Assembly (NCBI RefSeq): GCF_000620085.1
Contig: NZ_JHVJ01000004.1
Location: forward strand, 139,387 to 203,386
Length of the DNA stretch: 64,000 nucleotides
From: Marinobacterium jannaschii DSM 6295
Lineage (GTDB): Bacteria; Pseudomonadota; Gammaproteobacteria; Pseudomonadales; Balneatricaceae
Direction: 5' to 3'
A program made the translations under genes and the position numbers. Under the pieces are notes generated by a model. That model did no database searches. It had not been told where the DNA came from and saw only the letters and a list, made by a program, of their open reading frames with translations. This document shows positions 43,801-53,685 of this stretch, piece by piece (the first letter of the stretch is position 1; every line of letters starts with the position of its first letter).

Positions 43801-44478
43801 AAGACCGGCGACCTGGTACGGCGCCGCGCCGACGGTGCCCTGCAATACATCGGCCGTAGCGACTTCCAGGTCAAGGTACGCGGTTTCCGTATCGAGCTGG
43901 GCGAGATCGAAAGCTGCCTGCGCCGTTTTGAGGGCGTCAGCGAAGCGGTGGTGGTGGCGGACAGCCAGCAGCGCCTGCTCGGCTATTTACAGGCCTCAGG
44001 CGATATCCAGGCGGCTGATCTTGACCGTGGTGCGATCCGTCAGCAGCTGGAGCAGCAACTGCCCGCCTATATGGTGCCGTACCAGCTGGTTTGCGTGGAC
44101 AGCTTCGGCCTCAACAGCAACGGCAAGATCGACCGTAAGGCGTTACCTACTGAGCTTGATGGCGCAGAGCTGCCGCAGGATCAGGGCCGTGCCCCTGAAG
44201 GCGATGTCGAGTTGCGTCTGGCGGCGATCTGGCAACAGCTATTGGCTGTCGAGCCGGGGGCCGAGCAGAGCTTCTTCGAGCTGGGTGGTCACTCCCTGCT
44301 GGCGATGCAGATGATCAGCAAGGTGGAAGCGGAGTTTGGCCTGCGCCTGGCGCTGCAAGCCCTGTTTGAGCGTCCGACCATCGCCGCCCTGGCAGAACAG
44401 GTCAGCCCACAGGCCGATCAGCAACAAGATGATGAGCTGGACTTTATGGACCAGCTGCTAAGTGAATTTGAAGACTAG
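34858..44478 (+). CDS. NRPS 2: C-A(Dab)-T, C-A(Gly)-T, C-A(Gly)-T
   Basis: A 3206-residue trimodular NRPS; ATG 34858 begins after the stop of NRPS 1. Module 1: C about 20-450 (HHILMDAW, likely D-C-L type since it follows an E domain), A 482-990, T near Ser1039. Module 2: C 1092-1538, A 1552-2041, T near 2088. Module 3: C 2142-2595 (HHLIADG), A 2608-3101, T near 3145. Pocket codes by eye: D-I-W-E-L-T-A-D-D (diaminobutyrate), D-I-L-Q-I-G-A-V-W (glycine-like) and D-I-L-Q-L-G-V-I-W (glycine). No E or TE. The Dab call agrees with the dat gene upstream. DNA at about 36,330-36,770 has a different codon flavour from its surroundings. Confidence 0.9.
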   Translation: MANPQNPTSTTPLPMKELSNNIEAIYPLAPMQQGLLFHTLMNPGQGMYLLQYRHVMEMDNLDTDAFQRAWNAVVQRHELLRTAFVWKQQKRPLQVVFKQLDLPVAELDWRGLDAATQQQQLEAMLAEERREELAFNKAPLMRVRLIRLGENRYQFVRSYHHILMDAWCFSLIMMDFLACYRAFSQGKSLSLEKPRQYRDFINWLQAQPADGHRDFWQQRLAGFDTPTPLGIRQPQQFADAEPVVDVVEQLSVADTARLQQLAAQNQVTLNTLVQGAWALLLNRYSGEQDLLFGVTVAGRPAHMNGMESVVGLFINTLPLRWQVKPTARLGEWLRELQRENLALREHETSSLADIQQWSEVEGQDLFQSLFVFENAPMDAGLSQENLEFIVQDATNRTHTNYPITVVIIPGEQLHLQLTYQGSDFCHSAVETMLGHFRTLLLAMAGQAADVRLDSLPMISTTELIQQQQWGQGDALPLGADYITRFEAQVAANPDRTAVRGSDMELSFKELNQRANSLSQLLIRQGVGVDSIVALLGERNAELLVMILAVLKAGGAYLPLDPKQPPLRLAQVLKQSRSPLLLAIPSTQQLAQQAIDVLDAGTALPDLFPFDLVGQVLDSASAENPSVPTSPENLGYVIFTSGSTGTPKGAMVTRQGMLNNMLGKFAPLQLGTEDVIAQTASQCFDISVWQFLIAPILGARVEILPDCVSQDPARLVQEIEQRGITILEPVPALLQGMLLQDQPLDSLKWVLPTGEALPPVVAQQWSERYPAIPLMNAYGPAECSDDVAFHPITERLDDSVRHVPIGRATANNRLYLLSPELEPMPVGAIGEIYVAGTGVGRGYLNEPERTAGVFLPNPFNDSPDSEGSRLYRTGDLARLLPDGSLQYVGRVDYQVKVRGYRIELGEIESRLGQHPLIDEVVLIAADDSQRGKMLVAYIAGSDAESLAEGGSWRGLRDFVAEGLPDYMVPAAFVAMTKLPRNNNGKVDRKQLPELDFNRQREASYVAPQNELQQQLAETWQSLLGLERVGISDNFFELGGHSLLATQLVGQLSRLLGYEVPLRSLFEQPTIELLADWLDQNQDVAALPALTPAGRDVLMPLSWSQQRMWFLQQLEPQSAAYNLPAALRIRGQLDARLMQQALNQLLSRHEVLRTRFVVEQGEPRQLIEYSLKLVLQQQDLRAEADVDAALNRALRADAMQPFKLEQAPLLRVSLYQLEDSQVLAFNCHHIIADAWSLRLLIDQFCQDYRALVDDAQAAGSDIAAAAAELQYADYAIWQQQLMRDGLLDTQLEYWRSLLQPEGQAELPLLELSTDYPRPTQPSGAGQRLVSELPAALAQQLIAADRSAGRSHFTTTMAAFQLLLGAYSGQQDILIGVPVANRHHAATQPMLGCFINTLVHRADLQPQQSVEQLLAAIADQALQAQANQDLPFDYLIDQLGVDRQLSYNPLFQAMFNFLSGTALEQLDIAGIEAEAIDNRPDTALCDFKLDLQAHDGGFILSFEYSSELFAPETVARMAADYQRILAWLLDNPAAHLAEMNLWQPTEVAVAVEPLQDLLAQFAGQVQAAPEALALQGATGSLSYAELDQRSDRLAAALQQQGVTLGARVALCVERDGAMLISMLAVLKCGAAYVPLEPAWPVERAGYILEHSRPSLCLVDDALRGQIEQWQPGLACLSPQATADQPLQPVALKQNQLAYILYTSGSTGRPKGVEISRDNIAHLCRALATEFPLQQRDQVLALTTYCFDISVLELLYPLTRGASILIADKQQVRDPQQLALLLDQNPVSLMQATPATWSMLLAQTPRRFDGITAIAGGEALSAGLAGQLLARGVDLTNAYGPTEATVWASFQRLQPGDCQHDGNAVMPIGRAIEGLQAYVLDSALRPVPTGVVGELYLSGDGVGLGYHRAPELTAAAFLLSPFGPDGERLYKTGDLVRRRADGVLDYIGRNDFQVKLRGFRIELGEIEALLPQLDGVDNAAVLLQGSGDKARLVTYWSGSKQDSDLLRQHLAVHLPEYMLPSAWQWLAELPQNANGKVDRKALPALLEEQQGTVSSGSAPQGHWEQLLAGYWQQLLQQPQVSREDNFFNLGGHSLLAARLVATLAEEQGIELPLRSLFEKPQLSELAAELENLAEQGSNSLRIQACGREGLLPMHATQKRLWFLEQFNGASRAYQLTLALRIKGTLEQSALELALLQLIERQHSLRTLFTEHQGELYQQVLPKIPLPLQVHPVSAELLAEGAEEALEAQLRQLADQPFEPQTSAPWRINLLQPEQVAEGEGTEQVLQLCMHHLIADGWSLQLFFEELQALYLAVLDQRSAELSELPYQFVDYAYWWQGEEAAELLQQQLTYWTGKLAGEQPLLDLPTDLPRPKQLGNRGQRHRFELPATLVSQLQQRSAEQSVTAFVPLLNAWQLLLSRYSGQQDIRVGIPVANRHQAHSGKLIGFFASTQVVKAPLAPQLAVSDSWQALQQTLNEAQQHQDLPFEQLVDALQLPRDNGRAPLFQSLFNLIQLDSGNAFAGLETRRINLEEGTALSEIGLQIEQGADQWHCVLEYSSELFLPATAARYARHYLQLLEAMLAGPQLRLCQLQMLESSDFEREIAFNATDAELDPGLDLIRRFEAQAERTPDAEALRFHDQSLSYRELNRQANQLAHQLIGRGIAAEQPVAVLLERGPQLLLAQLAVLKAGAAYIPLDPAQPAERLGYICQHAQPALLLTQTEFSGLLSCSAEALLLDQPPLERPPEHNPQRAVDSAQLAYVIYTSGSTGKPKGVAVSRGNLANFLYAMDREVTLTSADRWLAVTTSSFDISALELYLPLLQGAAVLIADRRQAIDADALFELLQQATVFQATPASWQLLLTKNASQWPNIRGLIGGEAVPASLAAQLLEKGVALTNVYGPTETTIWSTSQPLDATEVAAEGVAAIGQPLLNNRCYLLDEQLQPVPPGATGELYIAGEGVARGYQNAPELTAAAFLPNPFSNDGSRFYKTGDLVRRRADGALQYIGRSDFQVKVRGFRIELGEIESCLRRFEGVSEAVVVADSQQRLLGYLQASGDIQAADLDRGAIRQQLEQQLPAYMVPYQLVCVDSFGLNSNGKIDRKALPTELDGAELPQDQGRAPEGDVELRLAAIWQQLLAVEPGAEQSFFELGGHSLLAMQMISKVEAEFGLRLALQALFERPTIAALAEQVSPQADQQQDDELDFMDQLLSEFED

Positions 44479-44493
44479 GAATCGATCTCCGCG

Positions 44494-47400
44494 ATGAAAC
44501 AATCACGTTATCTGGACATAGCGAAACGACTGGCCAGCCTGCCAGCGGAGAAGCAGCAGCTGTTCCGCGACAAGCTGGCAGAGCAGGGGATCAACAGCTG
44601 GCAGCTGCCGATCGTACCTGCATCTGAAGGCGCGCCTGCCCGGCTGTCGCTGGCGCAGCAGCGCTTCCTGGTGGCCGAGCAGATGAGCAACCGGGCGCTG
44701 TATAACCTCTGTACCGTACTGCGCTTCGACAGTGGCCTCAATATTGCCGCCTTGCAGCAGGCGATCAGCGCGCTGTTACAGCGTCATCAGGTGCTGCGCA
44801 CCCGTTACCGTCAGGATGGTGAGGGTAACTGGCAGCCGGAACTGATGCCGCTGCCCGAATTGCAGCTGCAGGCGCAGCCACTGGCAATCGGTGCTGTCAG
44901 TGCCCTGCAAGCCTGGTCTCAGGCTGAGTATGAGCGCCAGCTGGCCGAGGCCTTTGATCTGACGGTCGAGCTGCCATTTCGTATCAGCCTGTTCCAGACA
45001 GAAGCTGATAGCGCTGACGACAGCTACTGGCTGTTCTTCACTATCCACCATGTCGCCTTTGATGCCTGGTCGGCACAGCAGCTGAACCAGGAGCTGGCCC
45101 TGCTCTATAGCGCCGCCGCCAAGGGCGAGCATGCCGAGCTGCCCGCACTGCCGATTCAGTACAGCGACTATGCCCGCTGGCAGTGTGACTGGCGGCAAGG
45201 GGAGGACTATCAGCGCCAGTGCGACTACTGGCAGCAACAGCTGGCGGATGCGCCGCCGTTGCTGGAGTTGCCGCTGGACCGGCCACGGAAACCGGCCCAT
45301 GCCCGCAGTTTCAGCGGTGCCGTACAACGTCTCAGCCTGAGTCAGGCTTTGAGTGATCAGCTGCGGCAACAGGTCAGCGGCATTGGCAGCACCCTTTATA
45401 TCTATCTGCAGACGGCCTTCAGCTGGTTGCTGTCGCACTACAGTCAGCAGACCGATCTCTGTTTCGGCAGCTCGGTGGCCAACCGCAGCCGTCAGGAACT
45501 GAGCGGGCTGGTTGGCCCGCTGCTGAATACCCTGGTGCTGCGCCATGATCTGAAGGGCGATCCCAGCTTCAGCGATTCCCTGACCCGCACCCAGGCGGTG
45601 ACCGCTGCCGCCTTTGACCATCAGGACCTGCCGCTGGAACATCTGCCTGACCTGCTGCAGCTGGAGCGCGGTGGCCTGCACTCGCCACTGTTCCAGGTGA
45701 TGTTTGTCCACATCGCACTGCCGGGTAACCGTCGTGTGGGGTTGCCGGGCACCCACGTTGAGATTGTCGAGCCGCAGCAGCGTCATGCCCGCTTCGACCT
45801 GACCCTGAGGGTGGTTGAGCCCGCTGAAGGCCATATCAGCCTGGAGCTGGAATACAGCAGCGAGCTGTTTGATCAGGTCAGCGCCATCCGCCTGCTGGAA
45901 CACCTGCAGCAGACCCTGGAACAGACCCTGGCCGCACCGCAGCTGCGTCTTTCCGAACTGCATTTCCAAAGTCAGATGAGTCGCCAGCAGGGCGATGCAC
46001 TGGCCTGCCCGGCACAGCTGATCGATCCGCGTCTGCGGCAGTGGGCGCAGCAGGGTGACAGCCGTATCGCCCTGGACAGCGGCGACAGCCAGCTGAGCTA
46101 TGCCGAATTGGATCGAGTGGTCGATCTGCTGGCCGCTGAACTGCAGCAGCGCGGTACCGCCAAGGGCGACCGGGTTGCGATCTGCATGCCCCGTGAGCCA
46201 CGCCAGGTCGCAGCGATGCTGGCGTGCTGGCGTATCGGCGCCATCGCCCTGATGCTGGATCCGCGTCAGCCGCAGCAGCGCTTGCAGGCACTGTTGGAAG
46301 ATGCTGATGCCGCACTGCTGTTGCATCTGGGTGAGGCGGTGGAGGCTTGCTCCATCACTAAACTGCAACTGCCGGGCTGGTCACAGCTGGCCAGCGACAG
46401 CAACGGCGAGCAACCGGTTGCGCCAACTGCGGTTGAGCTGAGTGCTGCCGATCCGGCCTATATCCTCTATACCTCCGGTTCCACCGGCAAGCCGAAGGGC
46501 GTACTGGTCAGCCAGGGAGCGGTGGCGCACTATGCAGCCGCTATCTCGCAGCAGATCCCGGCCGAGGCGGATGCCCGCTGGCTGACCCTGGCAACGGTGG
46601 CTGCCGACCTGGGTTTGACCTCAGTATTTGCCGCCCTGTACCAGGGGCAGGCGCTGCTGCTGCCAGAGGCCGAACTGGCCTTCGATCCACCGGCATTGGC
46701 CGAGTTTCTCTCTGCCCACCCAGCGGATTACCTGAAGATAGTACCCTCCCATCTCAAGGGCCTGCTCAGCGTTGCCGAACCTGCGCGGATTCTGCCGCGC
46801 AAGGCGCTGATCAGCGGTGGTGAAGGTCTGGATGCGCGTCTGTTTGCACAGCTGCGCGAGCTGGCGCCTGAGATGGCGATCATCAACCACTATGGCCCGA
46901 GTGAGGCCACCGTGGGTGTAAGTTGCAGCCGTATCGAACAGTTTAGCGAATTGACCAGCAGCGCTGCGCCGCTGGGCCGGGCGCTGCCGGGTATGCGTCT
47001 TGAGGTGCGGGGCCGCGACGGACAGCTGCTGCCGCAAGGTGCCTCGGGTGAACTCTATATCGCCGGCCCGCAGTTGGCTGAGGGCTACTGGCAGCGTGAA
47101 GCACAGAGCGCCGAAGTTTTTGTTGGCCAGGCTGCTGCACGCAGCTATCGCAGTGGTGACCGGGTACGTCTGAACAACAGCGGTCTGCTGGAATATCTGG
47201 GCCGTGCTGATGATCAGGTTAAGCGTCGTGGCTATCGCCTCGAACTGGGCGAAGTCAGCGGCTGGCTGCAGGCGCAGTTGGAAGTGACGCTGGCTGCGGC
47301 CCTGATCTGGCAGCAGGAGGAGCGCCAGCTACTGGTTGCCTGCCTGCAGGCTGAGGCAGGTCAGGAAGCTGTATTGAATGAAGTGCTGAAAGCCCGGATG

Positions 47401-50400
47401 GAAGCGGAGCTGCCGGATTATATGGTGCCGGATCGCCTGATCTGCAGCGAACAGCTGCCGCTGAACGCCAACGGTAAGATCGATCGCCAGCAGCTGCCGG
47501 CACTGGTTTCGGCGGCCCTGGAGACTGAAGCGAAAGGCGCAGACACGCAGGACTCTGAAGCGGGTGCACTGAGCGCCAACGAGCAGGCACTGGCGGCGAT
47601 CTGGCAGCAGCTGCTGGCGCTCGACAGTGTCAGTGCCGAGGATGACTTCTACGCCCTGGGCGGTGACTCCATCCTCAGCCTGCAGCTGATCGGCCTGGCG
47701 CGCCAGCAGGGGCTGGAGCTGTCACCGTTGCAGGTGATGCAGCACCGCAGCCTGCGTGCGATGGCTGCTTGTTTGCCACAACCGCAAGAGGCCATCCCGC
47801 AAGAGGCTATCAGCCCGGCTGCCGAGCAGCTGCGTGACCTCTACCGCGATATCCTCGGTCAGCCTGAGCTGGATCAGGATGCGGATTTCTACCAGAGCGG
47901 TGGCGATTCTATCCTTAGCCTGCAGCTGATCGCTCGTGCCCGCGCTGCCGGTCTGCAGCTGACGCCTAAGCTACTGGCGGAAATGCCGATACCACGACAA
48001 CTGGCCGAGCAGCTGGCGCCACAAGCAGAGAGCACAGTCTCTGCTGGTGAAGAGCTAGGTAGCGAAGCCGTGGCTATAGCGCTGGCAGACCGCAAGCAGC
48101 CGCAGCCACTGTCGGCGGCGCAGAAGCGGATCTGGTTTATGCAGCAGCTGTCGCCGGAGAGCAGCGCCTGGAATGTCAGCCAACGCCTGGCGATTCGCGG
48201 TGCCCTCAACACTGAGGCATTGGCTAAAGCCTGTGACGCGCTGCTGCAGCGCCATGAGATCCTGCGTAGCCGCTTCTTCGAGCTTGAAGGCGAGGGCGAC
48301 ACTGCTGTTGTGCAGCAGCCACTGAGCCAGTGGAACTCACCGCTGCAGATTCACTCACTGACGGATGCAGATTTGAATGCTGGGCTGGGTGCTGGTCTGG
48401 AGAGCCTGATGGCTGAAAAACAGCGCCGGGTGTTCGACCTGGCCAGCGGCGAGCTGCTGGCACTGGATCTGTTCCAGCTCGGTGAAGATGACTATCAGCT
48501 GCTGATCAACCTGCATCATATCGCCACCGACGGCTGGTCTATGGGGCTGTTGGTGCAGCAGTTCCTCGGCTTCTATCAGCAGGCCGCCGCCGGTGAGCCA
48601 TTGCAGGTAGAGCCGATGCAGCCAGCCTATATCGACTGGGCGGCCACGCAGCAGGCGCAGGATAACGCCGAAGCCGAAAGCTATTGGCAGCAGCGCCTTG
48701 AGGGCATGCCGCAGACTCTGGCTCTGGCCACCGACTACGCTTATCCAGCACTGCAGAGCGATAACGGCGCTCGCGTTGAAGCAGTGTTGCCGGATAGCCT
48801 GACCGCCGCGATCGAAAGCCATGCCCGCGAGGCTGGCCTGACACCGTTCCAGCTGCTGTTGGCCGGCTGGAAGCTGCTGCTGTGGCGTTACAGCGGCCAG
48901 CAGGACTTTGCGGTCGGCGTACCGGTGGCGGGGCGTGATGACCCGGCCAGCCAGCAGATGGTGGGTGTCTTTATCAACACCCTGGCAAGCCGCTGCCAGA
49001 TCGATCCGCAGGCGAGCCTGGGTCAGTGGCTGAGCGCCAGTGCTGAAGCCTCTGTTGCAGACCTGAACCAGCCGATCGCCCTGGAGCGCCTGCTGGAGCT
49101 GATGCAGCCAGAACGCGATCTGGCCCGTCCGGCGCTGTTCCAGACCCTGTTCAACTACCAGGCCGACCAGCAGGGCCAGCGCAGTCTGGCGCTGCCGGGA
49201 CTGTCTATCGAAGCGCTGCCGCAGACCGAGGTCAGCAGCAAGAGCGAGCTGAGCCTGAACCTGTTCCGCCAGCAGCAGCTTTCCCTGCAACTGGAATACA
49301 ACTCAGACCTGTTCAGCGCCATCATTGCCGAGCGCTTGCTAGCCGACTATCAGGCCGTTCTTGTGCAGCTGACAGAACAAGCCGAGCAGCCGCTGCACCA
49401 GCTGCAGCTGCCATCCATGCAGCAGCCGCAGGGACAGGGTGCTGTCGCTGAGATCACGGCGGCTGATGACTTTATCCGCCGTTTCGAGGCCCAGGTGGAG
49501 GCTACGCCAGAGGCGCTGGCACTGCAGGCTAAAGATCGTCACCTGAGCTACGCTGAGCTGAACCGCGAAGCTAACCAGCTGGCCCACTGGCTGATCAGTC
49601 AAGGGGTTAAGCCGGAGCAGCTGGTAGCCTTCTGCCTGCCGCGCGACAGCCGTTTGCTGGTGACCCTGCTGGCGATCCAGAAGGCCGGTGCCGGTTACCT
49701 GCCGCTGGATCCGGCACAGCCCCAGGCGCGTCTGCAACTGATCGCCGAACAGGCGGGGGCCCGTCTCTGTCTCTGCGATCTAAACAGTCAGTCCGTGGTG
49801 CCGCCAGGTGGCAGCATGCAGCCTGTGTGCCTGGATCAGCTGGGTGATGCCCTGGCGATCCAGCCGCAGAGCAATCCCTGGGTAGAAACTGCACCTCAGA
49901 TGCTGGCTTATACCCTCTACACCTCTGGCTCTACCGGGATGCCGAAAGGAGTGCAGCTGGAGCGTTGCCAGTTCGCAAACTTCCTGCGGGCGATGGAGCA
50001 GCTGCTGCCCGCCTTTAACAAGGCGCTGGCGCTGACCACCATCACCTTCGATATCGCAGGCCTGGAGCTCTGCCTGCCGCTGGTGAAAGGTGCCGCGGTG
50101 GTGCTGGCCGACGAGGATGCCCGTCGTGATGGCGAGCTGTTGGCAGGTCTGATCAGCGACAATGGCATCGACCTGGTACAGGCGACCCCATCGGGCTGGC
50201 GCCTGTTGCAGGATATGCCAGCAGAGGCCCTGTCCGGCGTGACTGCACTAGCCGGTGGTGAGGCGCTGGATGCCGAGCTGGCAGGCCAGCTGCGCAGCCG
50301 TTGCCGCACTCTGATCAATGTCTACGGCCCAACAGAGACCACCGTCTGGTCGACCGCAGCTGAAGTGACAGAGCTGACACAGCCGCTGGCGCCGATCGGT

Positions 50401-53400
50401 GCGCCGGTGCTGAACAACCACTGTTATGTGCTGGATGCGCAGCTGGAGCCGGTGCCTCAGGGCGTTGTAGGCGAGCTTTATATCGCCGGTGAAGGCGTGG
50501 CCCGTGGTTACCAGCACCGCCCTGAACTGAGTGCCGAGCGCTTCCTGCCGGATCCGTTCAGCGCCGAAGGTGGCCGTATCTACCGTACCGGTGACCTGGT
50601 GAAATGGCTGCCGGACGGCACCCTCTATTTCGTCGGTCGTGTCGATCAGCAGGTCAAGCTGCGTGGTTTCCGTATCGAGCTGGGCGAGATTGAAGCGGCG
50701 CTGCTGAGCCATCCTCAGATCGCTCAGGCGGCTGTGACCGTGCATGGTGAACGTCTGATCGCCTGGTGTGTCGCCGTTGCCGGCGCCACTTCGGATAACG
50801 CCGGTCTGCAGGAGCACCTCTCCGCTCAGCTGCCGGACTATATGCTGCCGCAGGGCTATGAATGGCTGCCAACGCTGCCGCTCAATGCCAGCGGTAAGGT
50901 TGATCGTAAGGCGCTGCCTGAGCCGAGTAGCAAAGACGTGCCAGAGATGGCGGAGCAGTCAGCGCTGACAGCGGATGAGCAGCTGCTGGCAGGGATCTGG
51001 TGCGAACTGTTGGATCTCTCAGTGATCAATCCGCAGGACAACTTCTTCCTGTTGGGTGGTCACTCGCTGATGGCAGCGCAGCTGCGTGCCCGCTTGTGTC
51101 AGCAAGGCTATGAACTGCCGCTGCGTACCCTGTTTGAGAACCCGGTACTGGCCGATCTGGCACGCGCGCTACAGGCGATGCAGATTGGGCAGGCGGAGCA
51201 GGCGATCCCTGTGGTGGAACGCCATCCGGCGATGCCGCTGTCCGATGCCCAACGCCGTATCTGGTTTATGCAGCAGCTCAATCCGCAGGACGCCGGTTTC
51301 AATATGAGCAGCCTGATCGAGCTGGAAGGCGAGCTTGAGATGACTGCCCTGCAGCAGGCGCTGGATGCTGTGGCCGAGCGCCATGAGATCCTGCGCGTGA
51401 CCTACCATGCCGCCGCCGATGGCGATGCGGTGCAAAGAGTTGAACCACAGCTGCGACCACAGCTGGTGGTGCAGGATTGCCGTGCGCTGTCTGGTCAGAT
51501 TGATCAGCTTGCCGAGCAGCAAGCGGCAACGCCGTTTGACCTGACCTGCCAGAGCCCGCTGCGTGTCACCCTCTATCAGCTGGATCAGCAGCGCTGGTTG
51601 TGTCAGCTGGTACAGCACCATATCGCCTCCGATGGCTGGTCGACAGCGTTGCTGATCAACGACCTGATCGATGCTTACCAGCAGGCGCGACAGCAGGGTG
51701 AAGCCCGCCTGCCGCAGCTGCCGGTGCAGTACCTCGACTACGCCGCCTGGCAGGCCAGCGATGCGGTACGCCAGCAACAGCAGGCGGGTATCGATTACTG
51801 GCGTGGCCACCTGGCCGGTATGCCGGATCAGCTGGCGCTGCCGCTGGATCATCCGCGCAGTGCCGAGCGCGGCTACAGCGGTGATGCCATTGACCTGCGA
51901 GTACCTGCCGAGCTGGCGTCAGCGCTGCAGCAGTTGGCCAACCAGCAGGGCTGCTCGCTGTTTATGCTGCTGATGGCAGCCTACACCGCCCAGCTGCATC
52001 TGGAGACCCGCTCTCAGGACATTGTGATGGGCACCGATATCGCCAACCGCGAGCGTAGTGAGACCGAGTCGCTGATCGGCTTCTTCGTCAACCTGATCGC
52101 CCTGCGGATGCAGCCACGTGCCACCCTCAGCTTCAGCGACTACCTGCAGCAGGTGCGCAAGGTCTGCCTCGATGGTTTCGCCCATCAGCAGATCCCGTTC
52201 GACCGCGTGGTCGAGGCGGTGCAGCCGCCGCGTATGCCGGGCAGCCACCCGCTGATCCAGGCGCTGCTGGTGATGCAGAACACCCCGGATGCCCGTCGCG
52301 AGCTGGCGGGGCTGAGCATCACGCCGCAACTCAACAAGCAGCAGCACTCCAAGTTCGATATGGCGCTCTTCGTCAGCGAAGAGGCCGCTGCCGATGGCAC
52401 CGAGCTGGCGCTGCGCTGGGTCTACCGCAACCAGCTGTTTGAGCGCGCCACTATGGAGCGCCTTGGCAATGACCTGATGGCGCTGCTGCGCCGCATTACC
52501 GATAACCCGAATACCCCGTTAACCGCGTTGGCTAAACGCGCGGATGGAAGCCAGAAGATGGAAAGCAAATCCCCTGCAAAACGTAAGCTGAGCAAACTCA
52601 GCAAGATGAAAAAAGCCAAGGCCGCACCGGCTGCCAGCCAGTCCCTGGTCAATGCCCGTCCTCTGCGTGAGGATGCGCCATTCCCGCTGCTGGTGGAGTG
52701 CAATGAAAGCGGCCTGGACCCGATGGCCTGGGCGGAAGCCAACCGCGAGCAGATCATGCAGTGGATCGAGAAGCACGGCGGCATCCTGTTCCGTGGCTTC
52801 AGCCTGCCGACACCGGTGGAGTTCGAGCAGTTCTGCCAGGCAATCTATCCGGAACTCTATGGCCAGTACGGCGACCTGCCGAAGAAAGAGGTGGGCGAGA
52901 AGATCTATCAGTCGACCCCGTATCCGAATGACCAGATGATCATGTACCACAACGAAAGCTCCCATCAGCACCGCTGGCCGCGCCGTCAGTGGTTCTACTG
53001 CGAGATTGCGGCGGAGTCCGGTGGCGCAACCCCGATCGTAGACTGCCGAGAGCTGTATAACCGCCTGCCGCAGGCGGTGCGCGATAAGTTACAGGCCAAG
53101 CAGCTGCGCTATGTGCGTAATTTCAGCGGCCTGGATGTTAGCTGGCAGCACTTCTTCAAGACTGAAGATCGCGCCGAGGTAGAGGCGATCTGTCGCGACG
53201 GCAATATCGACTTCGAATGGTATGGCGAGGACAAACTGCGCATCAGCCAGGTCTGCCCGGCGGTGATCCGCCATCCGATTACCGGCGAGATGAGCTTCTT
53301 TAACCAGATCCAGCTGCACCACTACAGCTTCCTCGAAGCGGATGTGCGCGAGCACCTGCTGGAGGTTGGCGGCGAAGAGAACCTGCCGCGTAACGTCTAC

Positions 53401-53685
53401 TACGGTGACGGCGAGCCGCTGGAGCAGGAGGTGGTTGACCTGATCAGCGAGCTGTATGAAGCCTGCGCGGTGCGCTTTAAGTGGCGTCATAGTGACGTGG
53501 TGATGGTGGATAACATGCTGGCGGCGCATGCCCGCGATCCGTTTGAGGGTAAGCGCAAGATGGCGGTAGCGATGGGCGACCTCTACCGTCGCGAGCAGCT
53601 TGACGATCTGAGCCTGGAATCAGCCCAGGAACTTAATGCAGAAACCGATGTAGAAACCGAGGCAGAGCAGGAGCTGGCATCATGA
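44494..53685 (+). CDS. NRPS 3: C-A(Asp)-T-T, C-A(Gly)-T, C - fused Asp beta-hydroxylase
   Basis: A 3063-residue NRPS. Module 1: C about 50-493 (HHVAFDAW), A 510-1003 with code D-L-T-K-I-G-H-V-G (Asp), twin GGDSI carriers near Ser1058 and Ser1138. Module 2: C 1200-1633 (HHIATDG), A 1656-2146 with D-I-L-Q-L-G-V-V-W (Gly), T near 2190. Then a third C domain 2243-2673 with an intact HHIASDG, a Lys-rich linker 2683-2719, and a TauD-like hydroxylase 2726-3036 with His2819, Glu2821 and His3012. C-terminally fused hydroxylases are the IbetaH type of siderophore NRPSs, linked to L-threo beta-hydroxy-Asp. The last C domain has no A or T in cis, so it must serve NRPS 4. Stop overlaps the NRPS 4 start. 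Confidence 0.9.
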   Translation: MKQSRYLDIAKRLASLPAEKQQLFRDKLAEQGINSWQLPIVPASEGAPARLSLAQQRFLVAEQMSNRALYNLCTVLRFDSGLNIAALQQAISALLQRHQVLRTRYRQDGEGNWQPELMPLPELQLQAQPLAIGAVSALQAWSQAEYERQLAEAFDLTVELPFRISLFQTEADSADDSYWLFFTIHHVAFDAWSAQQLNQELALLYSAAAKGEHAELPALPIQYSDYARWQCDWRQGEDYQRQCDYWQQQLADAPPLLELPLDRPRKPAHARSFSGAVQRLSLSQALSDQLRQQVSGIGSTLYIYLQTAFSWLLSHYSQQTDLCFGSSVANRSRQELSGLVGPLLNTLVLRHDLKGDPSFSDSLTRTQAVTAAAFDHQDLPLEHLPDLLQLERGGLHSPLFQVMFVHIALPGNRRVGLPGTHVEIVEPQQRHARFDLTLRVVEPAEGHISLELEYSSELFDQVSAIRLLEHLQQTLEQTLAAPQLRLSELHFQSQMSRQQGDALACPAQLIDPRLRQWAQQGDSRIALDSGDSQLSYAELDRVVDLLAAELQQRGTAKGDRVAICMPREPRQVAAMLACWRIGAIALMLDPRQPQQRLQALLEDADAALLLHLGEAVEACSITKLQLPGWSQLASDSNGEQPVAPTAVELSAADPAYILYTSGSTGKPKGVLVSQGAVAHYAAAISQQIPAEADARWLTLATVAADLGLTSVFAALYQGQALLLPEAELAFDPPALAEFLSAHPADYLKIVPSHLKGLLSVAEPARILPRKALISGGEGLDARLFAQLRELAPEMAIINHYGPSEATVGVSCSRIEQFSELTSSAAPLGRALPGMRLEVRGRDGQLLPQGASGELYIAGPQLAEGYWQREAQSAEVFVGQAAARSYRSGDRVRLNNSGLLEYLGRADDQVKRRGYRLELGEVSGWLQAQLEVTLAAALIWQQEERQLLVACLQAEAGQEAVLNEVLKARMEAELPDYMVPDRLICSEQLPLNANGKIDRQQLPALVSAALETEAKGADTQDSEAGALSANEQALAAIWQQLLALDSVSAEDDFYALGGDSILSLQLIGLARQQGLELSPLQVMQHRSLRAMAACLPQPQEAIPQEAISPAAEQLRDLYRDILGQPELDQDADFYQSGGDSILSLQLIARARAAGLQLTPKLLAEMPIPRQLAEQLAPQAESTVSAGEELGSEAVAIALADRKQPQPLSAAQKRIWFMQQLSPESSAWNVSQRLAIRGALNTEALAKACDALLQRHEILRSRFFELEGEGDTAVVQQPLSQWNSPLQIHSLTDADLNAGLGAGLESLMAEKQRRVFDLASGELLALDLFQLGEDDYQLLINLHHIATDGWSMGLLVQQFLGFYQQAAAGEPLQVEPMQPAYIDWAATQQAQDNAEAESYWQQRLEGMPQTLALATDYAYPALQSDNGARVEAVLPDSLTAAIESHAREAGLTPFQLLLAGWKLLLWRYSGQQDFAVGVPVAGRDDPASQQMVGVFINTLASRCQIDPQASLGQWLSASAEASVADLNQPIALERLLELMQPERDLARPALFQTLFNYQADQQGQRSLALPGLSIEALPQTEVSSKSELSLNLFRQQQLSLQLEYNSDLFSAIIAERLLADYQAVLVQLTEQAEQPLHQLQLPSMQQPQGQGAVAEITAADDFIRRFEAQVEATPEALALQAKDRHLSYAELNREANQLAHWLISQGVKPEQLVAFCLPRDSRLLVTLLAIQKAGAGYLPLDPAQPQARLQLIAEQAGARLCLCDLNSQSVVPPGGSMQPVCLDQLGDALAIQPQSNPWVETAPQMLAYTLYTSGSTGMPKGVQLERCQFANFLRAMEQLLPAFNKALALTTITFDIAGLELCLPLVKGAAVVLADEDARRDGELLAGLISDNGIDLVQATPSGWRLLQDMPAEALSGVTALAGGEALDAELAGQLRSRCRTLINVYGPTETTVWSTAAEVTELTQPLAPIGAPVLNNHCYVLDAQLEPVPQGVVGELYIAGEGVARGYQHRPELSAERFLPDPFSAEGGRIYRTGDLVKWLPDGTLYFVGRVDQQVKLRGFRIELGEIEAALLSHPQIAQAAVTVHGERLIAWCVAVAGATSDNAGLQEHLSAQLPDYMLPQGYEWLPTLPLNASGKVDRKALPEPSSKDVPEMAEQSALTADEQLLAGIWCELLDLSVINPQDNFFLLGGHSLMAAQLRARLCQQGYELPLRTLFENPVLADLARALQAMQIGQAEQAIPVVERHPAMPLSDAQRRIWFMQQLNPQDAGFNMSSLIELEGELEMTALQQALDAVAERHEILRVTYHAAADGDAVQRVEPQLRPQLVVQDCRALSGQIDQLAEQQAATPFDLTCQSPLRVTLYQLDQQRWLCQLVQHHIASDGWSTALLINDLIDAYQQARQQGEARLPQLPVQYLDYAAWQASDAVRQQQQAGIDYWRGHLAGMPDQLALPLDHPRSAERGYSGDAIDLRVPAELASALQQLANQQGCSLFMLLMAAYTAQLHLETRSQDIVMGTDIANRERSETESLIGFFVNLIALRMQPRATLSFSDYLQQVRKVCLDGFAHQQIPFDRVVEAVQPPRMPGSHPLIQALLVMQNTPDARRELAGLSITPQLNKQQHSKFDMALFVSEEAAADGTELALRWVYRNQLFERATMERLGNDLMALLRRITDNPNTPLTALAKRADGSQKMESKSPAKRKLSKLSKMKKAKAAPAASQSLVNARPLREDAPFPLLVECNESGLDPMAWAEANREQIMQWIEKHGGILFRGFSLPTPVEFEQFCQAIYPELYGQYGDLPKKEVGEKIYQSTPYPNDQMIMYHNESSHQHRWPRRQWFYCEIAAESGGATPIVDCRELYNRLPQAVRDKLQAKQLRYVRNFSGLDVSWQHFFKTEDRAEVEAICRDGNIDFEWYGEDKLRISQVCPAVIRHPITGEMSFFNQIQLHHYSFLEADVREHLLEVGGEENLPRNVYYGDGEPLEQEVVDLISELYEACAVRFKWRHSDVVMVDNMLAAHARDPFEGKRKMAVAMGDLYRREQLDDLSLESAQELNAETDVETEAEQELAS